Under the pieces are notes generated by a model, which was not told where the DNA came from, made no database searches, and saw only the letters and a list, made by a program, of their open reading frames with translations. From the IMG/VR virus record IMGVR_UViG_3300025769_000031, positions 1-36,209 of that record: a stretch of 36,209 nt of DNA; one strand, given 5' to 3'. Every line of letters begins with the position of its first letter. The first letter of the stretch is position 1. Source of the DNA: a virus. This document shows positions 1 through 7,644 of this stretch, in pieces. Made by a program: the position numbers and the translations under genes.

Positions 1-127
1 GCGGCTGTAATCGCAGCGAAAAACGCAGGCAACGATATATATAAAGGCCAAGCGATTGTAGGCTCTGAGAAGCGTTGGGCTGAGCTCGGTTACATCAAAA
101 ATTGGTTGCTGCTCGATTCAGGAATTT
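1..127. repeat. Terminal direct repeat, left copy
   Basis: These 127 bases are identical to 36083-36209, the other end of the window. The repeat lies inside one open reading frame that stays in frame across the join, so it is best read as the overlap of a circular assembly, not as a gene duplication. The length 127 equals a common maximum k-mer of short-read assemblers, which supports an assembly overlap. A true short terminal redundancy cannot be excluded from sequence alone. Confidence 0.95.
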
Positions 128-345
128 TGTTGTCAGTCTTCAATGACTCAGAACGCGCATTGAAGGAAGTAAGCCTTGATTACAATGACTCAGGCTCAAG
201 TTACGGCGTTGTTGAAATACTTGAAGACAACAAGATTGAAGTAACTGGTGATCGAGTAGCTAAGAAGGACCTTTTTGCTCGCAGAGAGGCTTCTATTCAT
301 TACTACTTAGTCGATCAAGACTTAGCCAAAAAACTTGCAGCTTAA
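1..345 (+). CDS. Hypothetical early protein, C-terminal part (gene crosses the join)
   Basis: The frame is open from base 1 to the TAA at 343-345 and continues the gene that starts with ATG at 36047, giving about 126 residues in all. The product is soluble, with no membrane segment, no cysteine motif and a mixed alpha/beta composition; a central acidic stretch (YNDSGSSYGVVEILEDNKIE) looks like a beta-hairpin. I do not recognise the family. It is the first gene behind the promoter at 35955-36000 and is followed by two other small unknown genes, which is typical of early host-takeover proteins; that role is inference from position only. A shorter TTG start at 106 is not needed once the genome is closed. 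Confidence 0.8.
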   Translation, partial: AAVIAAKNAGNDIYKGQAIVGSEKRWAELGYIKNWLLLDSGILLSVFNDSERALKEVSLDYNDSGSSYGVVEILEDNKIEVTGDRVAKKDLFARREASIHYYLVDQDLAKKLAA

Positions 346-352
346 CTTAATA

Positions 353-387
353 GCCCCCTTCGGGGGGCACTCTTGACGGAGAAAAAA
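353..387 (+). promoter_or_regulatory. Hairpin plus GACGGAG leader of the 388 gene
   Basis: A perfect hairpin, GCCCCC (353-358), TTCG loop, GGGGGC (363-368), sits between the stop at 345 and the next gene. It is followed by ACTCTT and the ribosome site GACGGAG (375-381), six bases before the ATG at 388. There is no T-run after the stem, so it is unlikely to be a strong terminator. The same arrangement recurs upstream of several early genes (675-709, 35122-35158, 35726-35754). Confidence 0.7.
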
Positions 388-666
388 ATGAAATTTGAAA
401 ATGTTGCAGAGGTTGGTCAGAAGATCCGAGCTTATGATTTCCAGCCTATCGAGGGTCGAGAAGACCAGTACATTGAAGGTGTTGTTGTTGAAAAGGGCTG
501 GATTATTCATCCAGAGACTGGCCACAAACTCTTTAAGGGTTTTACTATCAGCATTGATGCTGACAGCTCTGAAGGCAGGTTCCGAGTTGGAGACAGTGGC
601 TACGTTCCATTTGAAACTACTCATGACTTTGACGGCCGAGTACAAAAAATCATAGTATTAAAGTAA
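388..666 (+). CDS. Hypothetical early protein, 92 residues
   Basis: The ATG at 388 is chosen over the in-frame TTG at 373 because GACGGAG (375-381) lies six bases before it. The product is small, soluble and rich in beta-strand-forming residues (GVVVEKGWIIHPETGHKL near the middle, SSEGRFRVGDSGYVPFETTH near the end), compatible with a small beta-barrel, but I see no diagnostic motif and do not recognise the family. Its neighbours are two other small unknown early genes and, further on, the helicase. An overlapping frame (395-655) has low-complexity, Leu-rich translation and is rejected as a shadow. Confidence 0.8.
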   Translation: MKFENVAEVGQKIRAYDFQPIEGREDQYIEGVVVEKGWIIHPETGHKLFKGFTISIDADSSEGRFRVGDSGYVPFETTHDFDGRVQKIIVLK

Positions 667-674
667 TCAACCTA

Positions 675-709
675 GCACCCTGCGGGGCGCACTCTTGACG
701 GAGAAATTT
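675..709 (+). promoter_or_regulatory. Hairpin plus GACGGAG leader of the 710 gene
   Basis: An imperfect six-pair hairpin (675-680 with 85-90 of the same hundred, one A-C mismatch) is capped by a TGCG loop, which is an UNCG-type tetraloop. The run GCACTCTTGACGGAGAAA that follows also occurs before the 388 gene, so the two intergenic leaders look duplicated. GACGGAG (697-703) is six bases before the ATG at 710. Confidence 0.65.
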
Positions 710-922
710 ATGGACCCAGTAATTGCAGATCTAAACCGCTACCTCGACGCACAGGAAGCAGCCATCGAAGCAGAAGAAGCAGAAGAGCTAGAGCTCTACC
801 GTGACCGTTTAAACTGGGCAAAACGCCTGCTTGAAAACGACATCCTTTCCATTGAGCGTAAGGCTCGCATGATTGTCGGGCAGATCGAAGCCGAGATTGA
901 GGAGGCTCTCGATGGAGCTTAG
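710..922 (+). CDS. Hypothetical acidic coiled-coil protein, 70 residues
   Basis: The ATG at 710 follows GACGGAG by six bases; the TTG at 695 in the same frame overlaps that ribosome site and is rejected. The product is almost wholly helical and acidic, with an E/A-rich stretch (AAIEAEEAEELELYRDRLNW) and a second E-rich helix at the C terminus, compatible with a short coiled coil that could bind a partner. No known family is recognised. Its last 11 bases overlap the start of the helicase gene and carry that gene's strong GAGGAGG site (899-905), so the two are probably co-translated. Confidence 0.8.
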   Translation: MDPVIADLNRYLDAQEAAIEAEEAEELELYRDRLNWAKRLLENDILSIERKARMIVGQIEAEIEEALDGA

Positions 923-2414
923 ACCTCACCAGCAGAAAGGGATTGACATGGTTCGTCAGTCCCTTCGCACAGGCCACATGAGGCCGTTACTGGCAGCACC
1001 CTGTAGTTACGGAAAAACGTATGTTTCTCTCACTATGATGCTGGCCTATGCGGAGACAGGGCGTCGTTCGGTGTTCTTTGCAGACAGAGTGAAGCTCGTG
1101 CAGCAAACAGCTGACACTCTGGACCGGCTTGGTATTGACTACTCTGTAATGCAGGCAGACGATCCCCGCTATGATCCCAGAAAGCTCATCCAGATAGCTT
1201 CTATACAGACAGCGGTACAACGTCCTAACATGGATTTTTCTTTCGCTGTGGTTGACGAGGCCCACACAGTGTACAAGGGATTCAAAGAGAAGTACCTAGA
1301 TCGTTACGACAACATCCCGTTTGTCGCGCTCTCAGCCACACCGTTTAGTAAGGGTTTAGGGCAAATCTGGGACGATCTTTTAATTCCCATCACAAGCGAG
1401 GAGCTCACCGAGCTGGGTTATTTAGCGCCAATTGATTATTACGTTGGCAGCTCTGTAGACACATCCAACATCCGTACTCGACGCCTACCAACAGGTGGCT
1501 TAGAGTTTCACCCAGATGACCTTGGTGCTGCGATGATGCAGGATGATGAGTTAAGCGGCGACATCGTTGAGAACTACCTCAAGCACTCGCCTGACGGCTC
1601 TAAGCGGGCAATAGCATTCTGTCCTACGATTGATCACAGCAAGACGCTGGTGGAAAAGTTCAATGCCCACCCGAGCGGTATCAAGGCTAGGCACATTGAC
1701 GGCTACACGAACGACGAGCTCAGGCAAGCCCTGTACGCTGATCACAAGGCGGGTCTATTTTCTGTGCTGTCATGCAGCCGCTTGCTCGGGACGGGATACG
1801 ATGCCCCCTATGTTGAAATGTTGATAGACGCCTACCCGTGTCGCTCAAAAATTGATTTCGTGCAGCGCTGTGGCCGCATAGCCAGAATCTCTCCAGAGAC
1901 AGGCAAGACCCGAGCGATCTACTTGGACCACGCCGGCAACATTCAACGCCACGGACAGCTTCCAGATACAATTGTGCCCTATCAGCTGGATGACGGCACC
2001 AAGCGTTACAATGAGGACCGGCTAATCAAGCAAGAAGAGAAGCAACCTGTGCTCAGGCCGTGCCCTGTGTGCACCACTCAAATGAGCGGGCGTCGCTGTA
2101 AAGCTTGCGGCTATGAATTACCTGTAGACGCTGAGATCTATACAAGCAACGAGGTCTTAAAGAAGATCGAACGGGAAAATATGCCAAAGCCTGAGAAGTT
2201 CACTACAGAGGACAAAGAGCGTTGGTATGCAGAGCTGACCGCTTATGCCGTGCTGAAAGGCTACAGGCAGGGCTGGGCTCATTACAAGTTCCAAGAGAAG
2301 TTTAAGGTAGCACCGAAAGGAATAGAACGTCGCTGCGCCAAGAACGTCTCTCTGGAAGTCAGGAACTGGATAAAATCAAGGAACATAGCGAATGCACATA
2401 GACGAGCTGGCTAA
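912..2414 (+). CDS. DEAH-box superfamily 2 DNA helicase with C-terminal zinc finger
   Basis: The ATG at 912 has GAGGAGG (899-905) six bases upstream, giving 500 residues; the upstream TTG is not supported. SF2 motifs appear in order: a Q-like start (ELRPHQQKG), motif I AAPCSYGKT (28-36), motif II VVDEAH (DEAH at 115-118), motif III SAT near 141 and motif VI QRCGRIAR from 318. A CPVC...CKACG pair (about 384-399) forms a zinc ribbon, and the last 100 residues are basic and Trp/Tyr-rich. Motif I is odd: the usual TGxGKT is replaced by CSYGKT, although the ATP-binding GKT is kept. The protein should unwind or remodel duplex DNA using ATP. It precedes the primase-finger gene with a 23-base overlap, so a role in replication start or recombination is likely. 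Family assignment is firm; the exact role is inferred. Confidence 0.93.
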   Translation: MELRPHQQKGIDMVRQSLRTGHMRPLLAAPCSYGKTYVSLTMMLAYAETGRRSVFFADRVKLVQQTADTLDRLGIDYSVMQADDPRYDPRKLIQIASIQTAVQRPNMDFSFAVVDEAHTVYKGFKEKYLDRYDNIPFVALSATPFSKGLGQIWDDLLIPITSEELTELGYLAPIDYYVGSSVDTSNIRTRRLPTGGLEFHPDDLGAAMMQDDELSGDIVENYLKHSPDGSKRAIAFCPTIDHSKTLVEKFNAHPSGIKARHIDGYTNDELRQALYADHKAGLFSVLSCSRLLGTGYDAPYVEMLIDAYPCRSKIDFVQRCGRIARISPETGKTRAIYLDHAGNIQRHGQLPDTIVPYQLDDGTKRYNEDRLIKQEEKQPVLRPCPVCTTQMSGRRCKACGYELPVDAEIYTSNEVLKKIERENMPKPEKFTTEDKERWYAELTAYAVLKGYRQGWAHYKFQEKFKVAPKGIERRCAKNVSLEVRNWIKSRNIANAHRRAG

Positions 2415-2820
2415 TCTCTGCGACAAGCCTCGCAAGACCCGTAAAGGCTGGGACGTATGCTGCCCAGTACATGGCGAGACAAATCCAAGCATGGGCCTAA
2501 CCATCGGCCGCAATGGAGACATCATTGCAAACTGCTTTGCGTGTGGCGCTAACGGCATGGACCTTGCTGAAGCACTAGGAATCAGCAAGTCAGAACTTTT
2601 CGCCAAGCCCCTTGAGAGAACCCAAGACAAAAACTGGAAACTCAACTCAACGCGTGATGCAGATGACTGGTTTATAGTTATACACGAGAGCGCCATAAAA
2701 CGCGGCGAGAAGCCACGCTATGATGATATGGTTGAATATAAGCGAGCAATGGCTAGAAGAGCTCAGAGGTCCTCTCTGGGGCTAGAACAGACAATAATAG
2801 ACGTAGGTTTAGAAGCATGA
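2392..2820 (+). CDS. Stand-alone primase-type (CHC2) zinc-finger protein
   Basis: The N-terminal 55 residues carry the CHC2 zinc-finger pattern of bacterial-type primases: C24-P-V-H27 and C48-F-A-C51, with the usual G-D-I-I-A between. The remaining 90 residues are helical and basic, and I see no TOPRIM (EG..D.D) catalytic domain, so at 142 residues this cannot be a full primase. It may guide a host primase or load the neighbouring helicase onto DNA; this is inference. The gene overlaps the helicase by 23 bases, with AAGGA about nine bases before the ATG, and ends in an ATGA overlap with the next gene. Confidence 0.8.
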   Translation: MHIDELANLCDKPRKTRKGWDVCCPVHGETNPSMGLTIGRNGDIIANCFACGANGMDLAEALGISKSELFAKPLERTQDKNWKLNSTRDADDWFIVIHESAIKRGEKPRYDDMVEYKRAMARRAQRSSLGLEQTIIDVGLEA

Positions 2821-3017
2821 TCGACAACACAGTAACAAAACAAAAGCAGCAGGCAATTTTAGATCAGCACAAGGCTGAATATCTGGCGAAAGGCGGCAAG
2901 ATAACCGTGGTGCCCTCACAGACCTTTGGAAAGGGTTACAATGACTCGGTGATTACTCGAATGGTTTATTCAAGAGATTCTATTCTTGTCGAGAAAAAGA
3001 GCAAATGCGATGAGTAG
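2817..3017 (+). CDS. Small conserved-looking phage protein, 66 residues
   Basis: The gene starts in an ATGA overlap with the primase-finger gene. The N-terminal helix leads into a Gly-rich turn and beta-strand (YLAKGGKITVVPSQTFGKGY). This pattern resembles small proteins I associate with replication regions of other phages, but I know no proven function and do not assign one. It has no membrane segment. The tight overlaps on both sides make it a real gene of the replication block. Confidence 0.75.
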   Translation: MIDNTVTKQKQQAILDQHKAEYLAKGGKITVVPSQTFGKGYNDSVITRMVYSRDSILVEKKSKCDE

Positions 3018-3435
3018 GCCACTCTACGAGAATGAAGCCACCAAGGCTAAAGAGAAAGCATTGGGCGACATAGTCTGCGCCAAGTGGAAGTGCGAGTTAC
3101 AGAAAGTCTCTATCAAGTACCATGTGGACTGTTTAGCACTCAGGGACGGCGAGGCTATGGCATGGGTTGAATTGCGCTGCCGCAATAATGATGTGTTACA
3201 ATACCCTACACTTATGATTTCGCTGGCAAAAGTTCAGGGAGCTAAGAGATTACAGGAGGACACTGGCCTACCTGTGTTTCTAGTCGTTGAATGGAATGAC
3301 AGCGTAATGTTTACTAACCTCGGCCAATGCGACTTCACGCTTGGCTTTGGCGGCAGGAACGAGATGAGGGACTGGCAGGATCAAGAGCCGGTCTGTCATA
3401 TACCTATTGAACAATTTCAGGAGTTCAGGCAGTGA
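3010..3435 (+). CDS. Possible PD-(D/E)xK-fold nuclease, 141 residues
   Basis: The ATG at 3010 overlaps the preceding stop by eight bases and is preferred over the TTG at 2986. The segment VDCLALRDG, then WVELRCRNN, then QYPTLMISLAKVQGAKRL, then VFLVVEW, matches the strand-strand-helix-strand order of small phage PD-(D/E)xK nucleases. In these the Asp and a Glu-x-Lys pair hold the metal. Here the Glu-x-Lys position reads E-L-R, a possible loss of the catalytic Lys or a tolerated variant. If active it would cut or resolve branched DNA, which fits its place between primase-finger and terminase genes. Fold assignment is by eye and uncertain; it could be an inactive DNA-binding relative. Confidence 0.5.
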   Translation: MSRPLYENEATKAKEKALGDIVCAKWKCELQKVSIKYHVDCLALRDGEAMAWVELRCRNNDVLQYPTLMISLAKVQGAKRLQEDTGLPVFLVVEWNDSVMFTNLGQCDFTLGFGGRNEMRDWQDQEPVCHIPIEQFQEFRQ

Positions 3436-3806
3436 GTGACGATAAGCCAGTACACGGCAGCACACGCGTCTTTACTAGCGAAGAAATTAAAGAATGCTTC
3501 AGGCTTGCGCCTTCATTAACCAAGCAGCAGCTCGCTGATTATTTTGGCTGTTGTTTCAACACGTTAAACCGCGCAATGGAAAGGCAGCCAGAATTTGGTG
3601 AAGCCTACAGGAAGGGTAAGGCACTGGCGATTGCTCAGATGGCAGGCTCGCTTCAGATGAAGGGCTTGGAGGGTGACGTTAACGCAGCTAAGTTCTGGTT
3701 ATCACATCAGGCCGGCTGGACCGAGACAAAGCGCACAGAGCTCTCTGGCAGGGACGGTGACCCCATTGAGGTTGATATGCAGTGGACTGTTGAGGTGGTG
3801 GAATGA
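3432..3806 (+). CDS. Terminase small subunit
   Basis: It starts at GTG 3432, overlapping the previous TGA. An N-terminal helix-turn-helix (LTKQQLADYFGCCFNTLNRA, about residues 29-48) is followed by a helix and the segment NAAKFWLSHQAGW then a basic/acidic tail with SGRDGDP, a pattern typical of small terminases of many tailed phages. The subunit recognises the phage packaging site and regulates the large subunit. At 124 residues it is of usual length. It directly precedes a 63-residue gene and the large terminase, as expected for a packaging operon. Confidence 0.85.
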   Translation: MSDDKPVHGSTRVFTSEEIKECFRLAPSLTKQQLADYFGCCFNTLNRAMERQPEFGEAYRKGKALAIAQMAGSLQMKGLEGDVNAAKFWLSHQAGWTETKRTELSGRDGDPIEVDMQWTVEVVE

Positions 3807-3994
3807 GTACCGGTCCGTGGGAAGGCGGCAAGGGCTCACGGCCCCGCAAATACAACGTGAGCAAGTATCTGGACAACTACGACAGGATATTTGGCAAGGC
3901 TAAAGAGCCCGAAGCCAATGAAGAGCTTGGCAATAAATTGCTTGAGTCCGTCAAAGAAATGAAAGCTGAGATCGCCAAGAAGCGCCACGACTAA
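3803..3994 (+). CDS. Small packaging-region protein, 63 residues
   Basis: ATGA overlap with the small terminase, and a TAATG overlap with the large terminase, place this gene inside the packaging operon. The N-terminal part (GGKGSRPRKYNVSKYLDNYD) resembles a short conserved phage sequence often seen next to terminase or portal genes; the C-terminal half is a charged helix (LLESVKEMKAEIAKKR). I know of no established function. Its position and size would suit an accessory of the packaging motor, which is inference only. Confidence 0.75.
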   Translation: MSTGPWEGGKGSRPRKYNVSKYLDNYDRIFGKAKEPEANEELGNKLLESVKEMKAEIAKKRHD

Positions 3995-5400
3995 TGCCTA
4001 AGATGCAGATTCCTAAGAAGCTTCAGCCTTTCCTCAAGCCCAAGCGCATAAAGGTCGCAGTGGGCGGTAGGGGAAGTGGGAAGAGCATGAGCTTCGCTGA
4101 CCTGTGCCTGATGGACGCTATGACAAAGGGGATCAAGACTCTCTGCTTCCGTGAGTTTCAGAACAGCATAGACGACTCTGTACTGAGTATCCTGCGGGCT
4201 GAGATTGAGCGGCTAGATCTCAAGGGCTTTGAGGTCCAGAAGTCGCAGATCTTGTACAACGAAGAACCGGTGTTCCGCTTCAAGGGAATGGCTCGGGACC
4301 CAGAGGCCATTAAAAGTGCGCACGGCTTCCAGCGCTTCTGGGTGGAGGAAGCTCAGACTATCTCCTTCGATTCTCTCAAGGCCCTGACGCCTACACTGCG
4401 TGAGGAAGGATCAGAGCTCTGGTTCTCAGCCAACCCAAGGTCATCGCTAGACGCATTCAGCCAGCGCTTTATCAAGCCATTTGAGAAGGAGTTACTGCGC
4501 GACGGGTTCTATGAGGACGAAGACCATCTGATCGTCATGATCAATATTGAAGACAACCCACTAGCGCCTGATGTACTGAAGCGCGAGATGGACGGCGACA
4601 GGGAGCGCATGAGCCCTGCCTTGTTTGACCATGTGTGGCGCGGCCATTTCCTAGATGACGTAGAAGACAGCATCATCCCCGCAGAATGGTTCGATGCAGC
4701 CATAGATGCTCACGTTAAGCTCGGCTTTGAGGGCACCGGCGCAATCATCGCCTCACACGATCCCTCAGATGAGGGCGGTGATTCCAAAGGGTTCGCCCTC
4801 CGGAAAGGCTCAGTGGTCCTAGACATCTGCGAGAAGGTCACTGGCGATGTAGCCGAGGGCATGGATTGGGCGCTGCGTAAGGCTCGTGAGGCGCAGGCTG
4901 ACTGGTTCGTATGGGATTGCGACGGCATGGGTATAGCGCTCAAGCGACAGGTAGATCAGGAGCTTGAGTCAACCAAGATGCAGAAGCACCAGTTCCGTGG
5001 CTCTGAATCGCCTGATGACGCTATGGTGCCGTACAGCGGATCAGACTCTAAGACCAACCGAGACACATTCCTGAACAAGCGAGCACAGTATTGGTGGAAG
5101 CTTAGGGACAGGTTCGAGGCGACGTATAGGGCAGTCACTAAAGGCGAGTACATTGACCCAGAGAATCTAATTTCTCTTTCGTCTGACATTCCCGTATTGC
5201 AACAGTTAAGATCAGAGGTATGCCGTATACCGCAAAAAAGGTCAAACAATGGTAAAATAGCGATTATGACCAAACTGGACATGGCGAAGAAGTATCAGCT
5301 GCCATCTCCTAACATGGGCGACGCGCTCATGATGGCGATGTTTTCACCTAAAGCAGTGCAGCAGCAGGCTGTCAAAATTAATTTCTCTGGCTGGGGCTAG
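3994..5400 (+). CDS. Terminase large subunit (packaging ATPase and nuclease)
   Basis: The protein has a Walker A motif VAVGGRGSGKS (ending about residue 31), a Walker B region FWVEEAQ (about 116-122) and a SANPRS coupling motif. In the C-terminal half it shows the acidic clusters of an RNase H-like nuclease: SHDPSDEGGDSKG (about 254-266), WDCDGMG (about 306-312) and NMGDALMMAMF near the end. It resembles PBSX/P22-class large terminases and its 468 residues are the usual length. It cuts the concatemer and pumps DNA through the portal. The start is set by the TAATG overlap with the upstream gene, so translation is probably coupled. Confidence 0.95.
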   Translation: MPKMQIPKKLQPFLKPKRIKVAVGGRGSGKSMSFADLCLMDAMTKGIKTLCFREFQNSIDDSVLSILRAEIERLDLKGFEVQKSQILYNEEPVFRFKGMARDPEAIKSAHGFQRFWVEEAQTISFDSLKALTPTLREEGSELWFSANPRSSLDAFSQRFIKPFEKELLRDGFYEDEDHLIVMINIEDNPLAPDVLKREMDGDRERMSPALFDHVWRGHFLDDVEDSIIPAEWFDAAIDAHVKLGFEGTGAIIASHDPSDEGGDSKGFALRKGSVVLDICEKVTGDVAEGMDWALRKAREAQADWFVWDCDGMGIALKRQVDQELESTKMQKHQFRGSESPDDAMVPYSGSDSKTNRDTFLNKRAQYWWKLRDRFEATYRAVTKGEYIDPENLISLSSDIPVLQQLRSEVCRIPQKRSNNGKIAIMTKLDMAKKYQLPSPNMGDALMMAMFSPKAVQQQAVKINFSGWG

Positions 5401-5403
5401 ACT

Positions 5404-7644
5404 ATGGCTACATACGAAAACGGATACGAAGAAAAGGAAGAGTCGGCTGAATACACCGAAGACGATCTGTCCTACAAGGATAATTACGACGATCACAAGA
5501 ACGTAATTGATCTGCTTAGCTCTTGCCAACAGGCTGACCATGATAACCGAGAGATGGCCCGAGAGGCCCACTTATTTGCGGATAAGCGTGACGGTCAGTG
5601 GGAACCATACTGGTGGAACTCAAACCAGAACAAGCCTCGCTACACGTTTGATCAAGTCAACCCTATTATTTCTCAGGTCTCATCTGAGATTGAGCAGGCT
5701 GACTTTGACATCCGTGTCAGCCCAGCCGGCGGCAATGCCACTAAGGACGTTGCTGCTACCTACGACGGCATAATCCGAAACATTGAGAACATCTCTAACG
5801 CTAAGCAGATATACGCTCAGTCTTGCCGTGGCATGATCACTAGCGGATTTGACGCATGGCGTGTCTGCCAGAAGTACGCGGATGACAATAGCTTTGACCA
5901 AGACATCGTGATTGAGAAAATTGCGAATCCATTGGACCGCGTCTGGTTTGATCCAGCAGCGGAAAAGCAAGACAAGTCAGATGCACGTTACGCGTTCGTG
6001 TTGCATCCTATGGCGGTCAACGAGTACAAGAGCCGCTGGCCAGAGGGCTCCGAAGAGTCTGTGACTGATGACCGTGAAGGCGACGCATACTACGACAAGG
6101 CAGAGGTCATTGTTGTTGGCGAGTTTCTCTACGTTGAATCAGAAGACCGTGAGCTGGTCATGATGTCTAATGGACAGACTCACGAGGTCAATGAGGACTA
6201 CGATAAGATCAAAGACGATCTAGAAGCTATCGGCGTCACCGAGGTCCGTCGTCGCAAGCGCAAGATGCACAAGGTCTGCTCTCGCTACTTTGACGGCAAG
6301 GACTGGCTCGAAGATGACAAGGACACGGTATTCAACCGAATCCCTGTCGTTCCTGTTTACGGCAACTTCAAGGTATTCGAGAATAAGACTATCTACTGGG
6401 GTGTGGTAGAGAAGCTACTGGACCCGCAGCGCGTTCTGAACTACGCACTGAGCCGTGAGATCGAAGAGGGCGCACTAGCACCAAGAGCCAAATACTGGAT
6501 GACTCCTGCACAAGCGGCAGGGCATGAGGACCAGCTTGCAACGCTAAACACCAACAGCGATCCGGTGCAGTTCTTTAACCCTGATCCTGAGTTCCCAGCT
6601 GTGCCCCAGCAGCAAGGCGGCGCTCAGGTTAACGGCGGTCTAAGGACTATTGCTCAGGCAATGCAGGGCATGATGAACGCAACGTCTGGTATGTTTGCGG
6701 CGAACATGGGCGACAACCCCAACGCGCAATCAGGCGTTGCTATTCGTCAGCTTCAAAACAAAGGCGACAATGCCACCTACCAGTACACCAGAGCGCTTGA
6801 GATAGCTATCACGGCAACCGGCAATCTGATCAAGGATGCTATCCCTAAGGTCTACGACACAGAGCGCACAGTGCGCGTCCTGAGAGAAGATGAAAGCTAC
6901 GACATGGCAGACATCAACCAGAAGGTCATAGACAACGCCACCGGCGAGATTGTGGTGGTCAATGATCTATCTGTGGGCACATACGATGTGATCTGTCGTG
7001 CAGGACCTAGCTTCCGCAACCGCCAGCAAGAAACATTAGAGGCAATCACTAATCTTGCCAAGGTGGACCCGTCTCTCATGCAGATCGCCGGAGACCTGTT
7101 GTTGCAGAATGTGAACACTCCGGCAGCTACGCAGATGGCTGAGCGCAAGCGAGCGCAGATGCTACAGCAAGGCTTGATCCCGCAGTCACAAATGACTGAA
7201 GAAGAGCTCATGCAGCTACAGCAGGCTCAAATGGCAGCACAGGGCCAGCAGCAGCCTGACGCAGCAATGGTCCTAGCACAAGCTGAGCAGATGAAAGCTC
7301 AGGCAGAAATGATACGGGCTCAGATAGAGCAAGCTAAGCTTCAGAATGAGCAGATGAAATTGCAGATAGAAGCTCAGAAGCTACAGACGCAGACTGTCGG
7401 CGATCAAGCAGACAACCAGATCGACGCATTCAACGCGCAGACCAAGCGCATAGAGGCCGAGATCAAGGCGCAGCAAGCCGGTGCAACGATTGATAACACA
7501 GCGGCCAAGACAATGGGCGAAGAGTTAGACAATCAAAAGAAGATGTCTGACTTAATGGATGAGCAGATGCGTAAAGCGCAAATGACTCAGCTGTCTGATT
7601 TTGATCTAGCGAGGATTGCGTCCGGTGCCACTTCCATTAGCTAA
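5404..7644 (+). CDS. P22-like portal protein
   Basis: The 746-residue length, acidic N terminus, DGQWEPYWW-like early segment and the core sequences NPLDRVWFDPAA and VLNYALSREIEEGALAPRAK are characteristic of P22-type portals. The last 150 residues are very rich in Q, A, M and E (AEQMKAQAEMIRAQIEQAKL and similar), matching the long helical barrel that P22 portal carries inside the head. It forms the dodecameric entry ring that binds terminase and later the gp4-like connector. It follows the large terminase by three bases and overlaps the next gene by 20 bases. Confidence 0.93.
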   Translation: MATYENGYEEKEESAEYTEDDLSYKDNYDDHKNVIDLLSSCQQADHDNREMAREAHLFADKRDGQWEPYWWNSNQNKPRYTFDQVNPIISQVSSEIEQADFDIRVSPAGGNATKDVAATYDGIIRNIENISNAKQIYAQSCRGMITSGFDAWRVCQKYADDNSFDQDIVIEKIANPLDRVWFDPAAEKQDKSDARYAFVLHPMAVNEYKSRWPEGSEESVTDDREGDAYYDKAEVIVVGEFLYVESEDRELVMMSNGQTHEVNEDYDKIKDDLEAIGVTEVRRRKRKMHKVCSRYFDGKDWLEDDKDTVFNRIPVVPVYGNFKVFENKTIYWGVVEKLLDPQRVLNYALSREIEEGALAPRAKYWMTPAQAAGHEDQLATLNTNSDPVQFFNPDPEFPAVPQQQGGAQVNGGLRTIAQAMQGMMNATSGMFAANMGDNPNAQSGVAIRQLQNKGDNATYQYTRALEIAITATGNLIKDAIPKVYDTERTVRVLREDESYDMADINQKVIDNATGEIVVVNDLSVGTYDVICRAGPSFRNRQQETLEAITNLAKVDPSLMQIAGDLLLQNVNTPAATQMAERKRAQMLQQGLIPQSQMTEEELMQLQQAQMAAQGQQQPDAAMVLAQAEQMKAQAEMIRAQIEQAKLQNEQMKLQIEAQKLQTQTVGDQADNQIDAFNAQTKRIEAEIKAQQAGATIDNTAAKTMGEELDNQKKMSDLMDEQMRKAQMTQLSDFDLARIASGATSIS

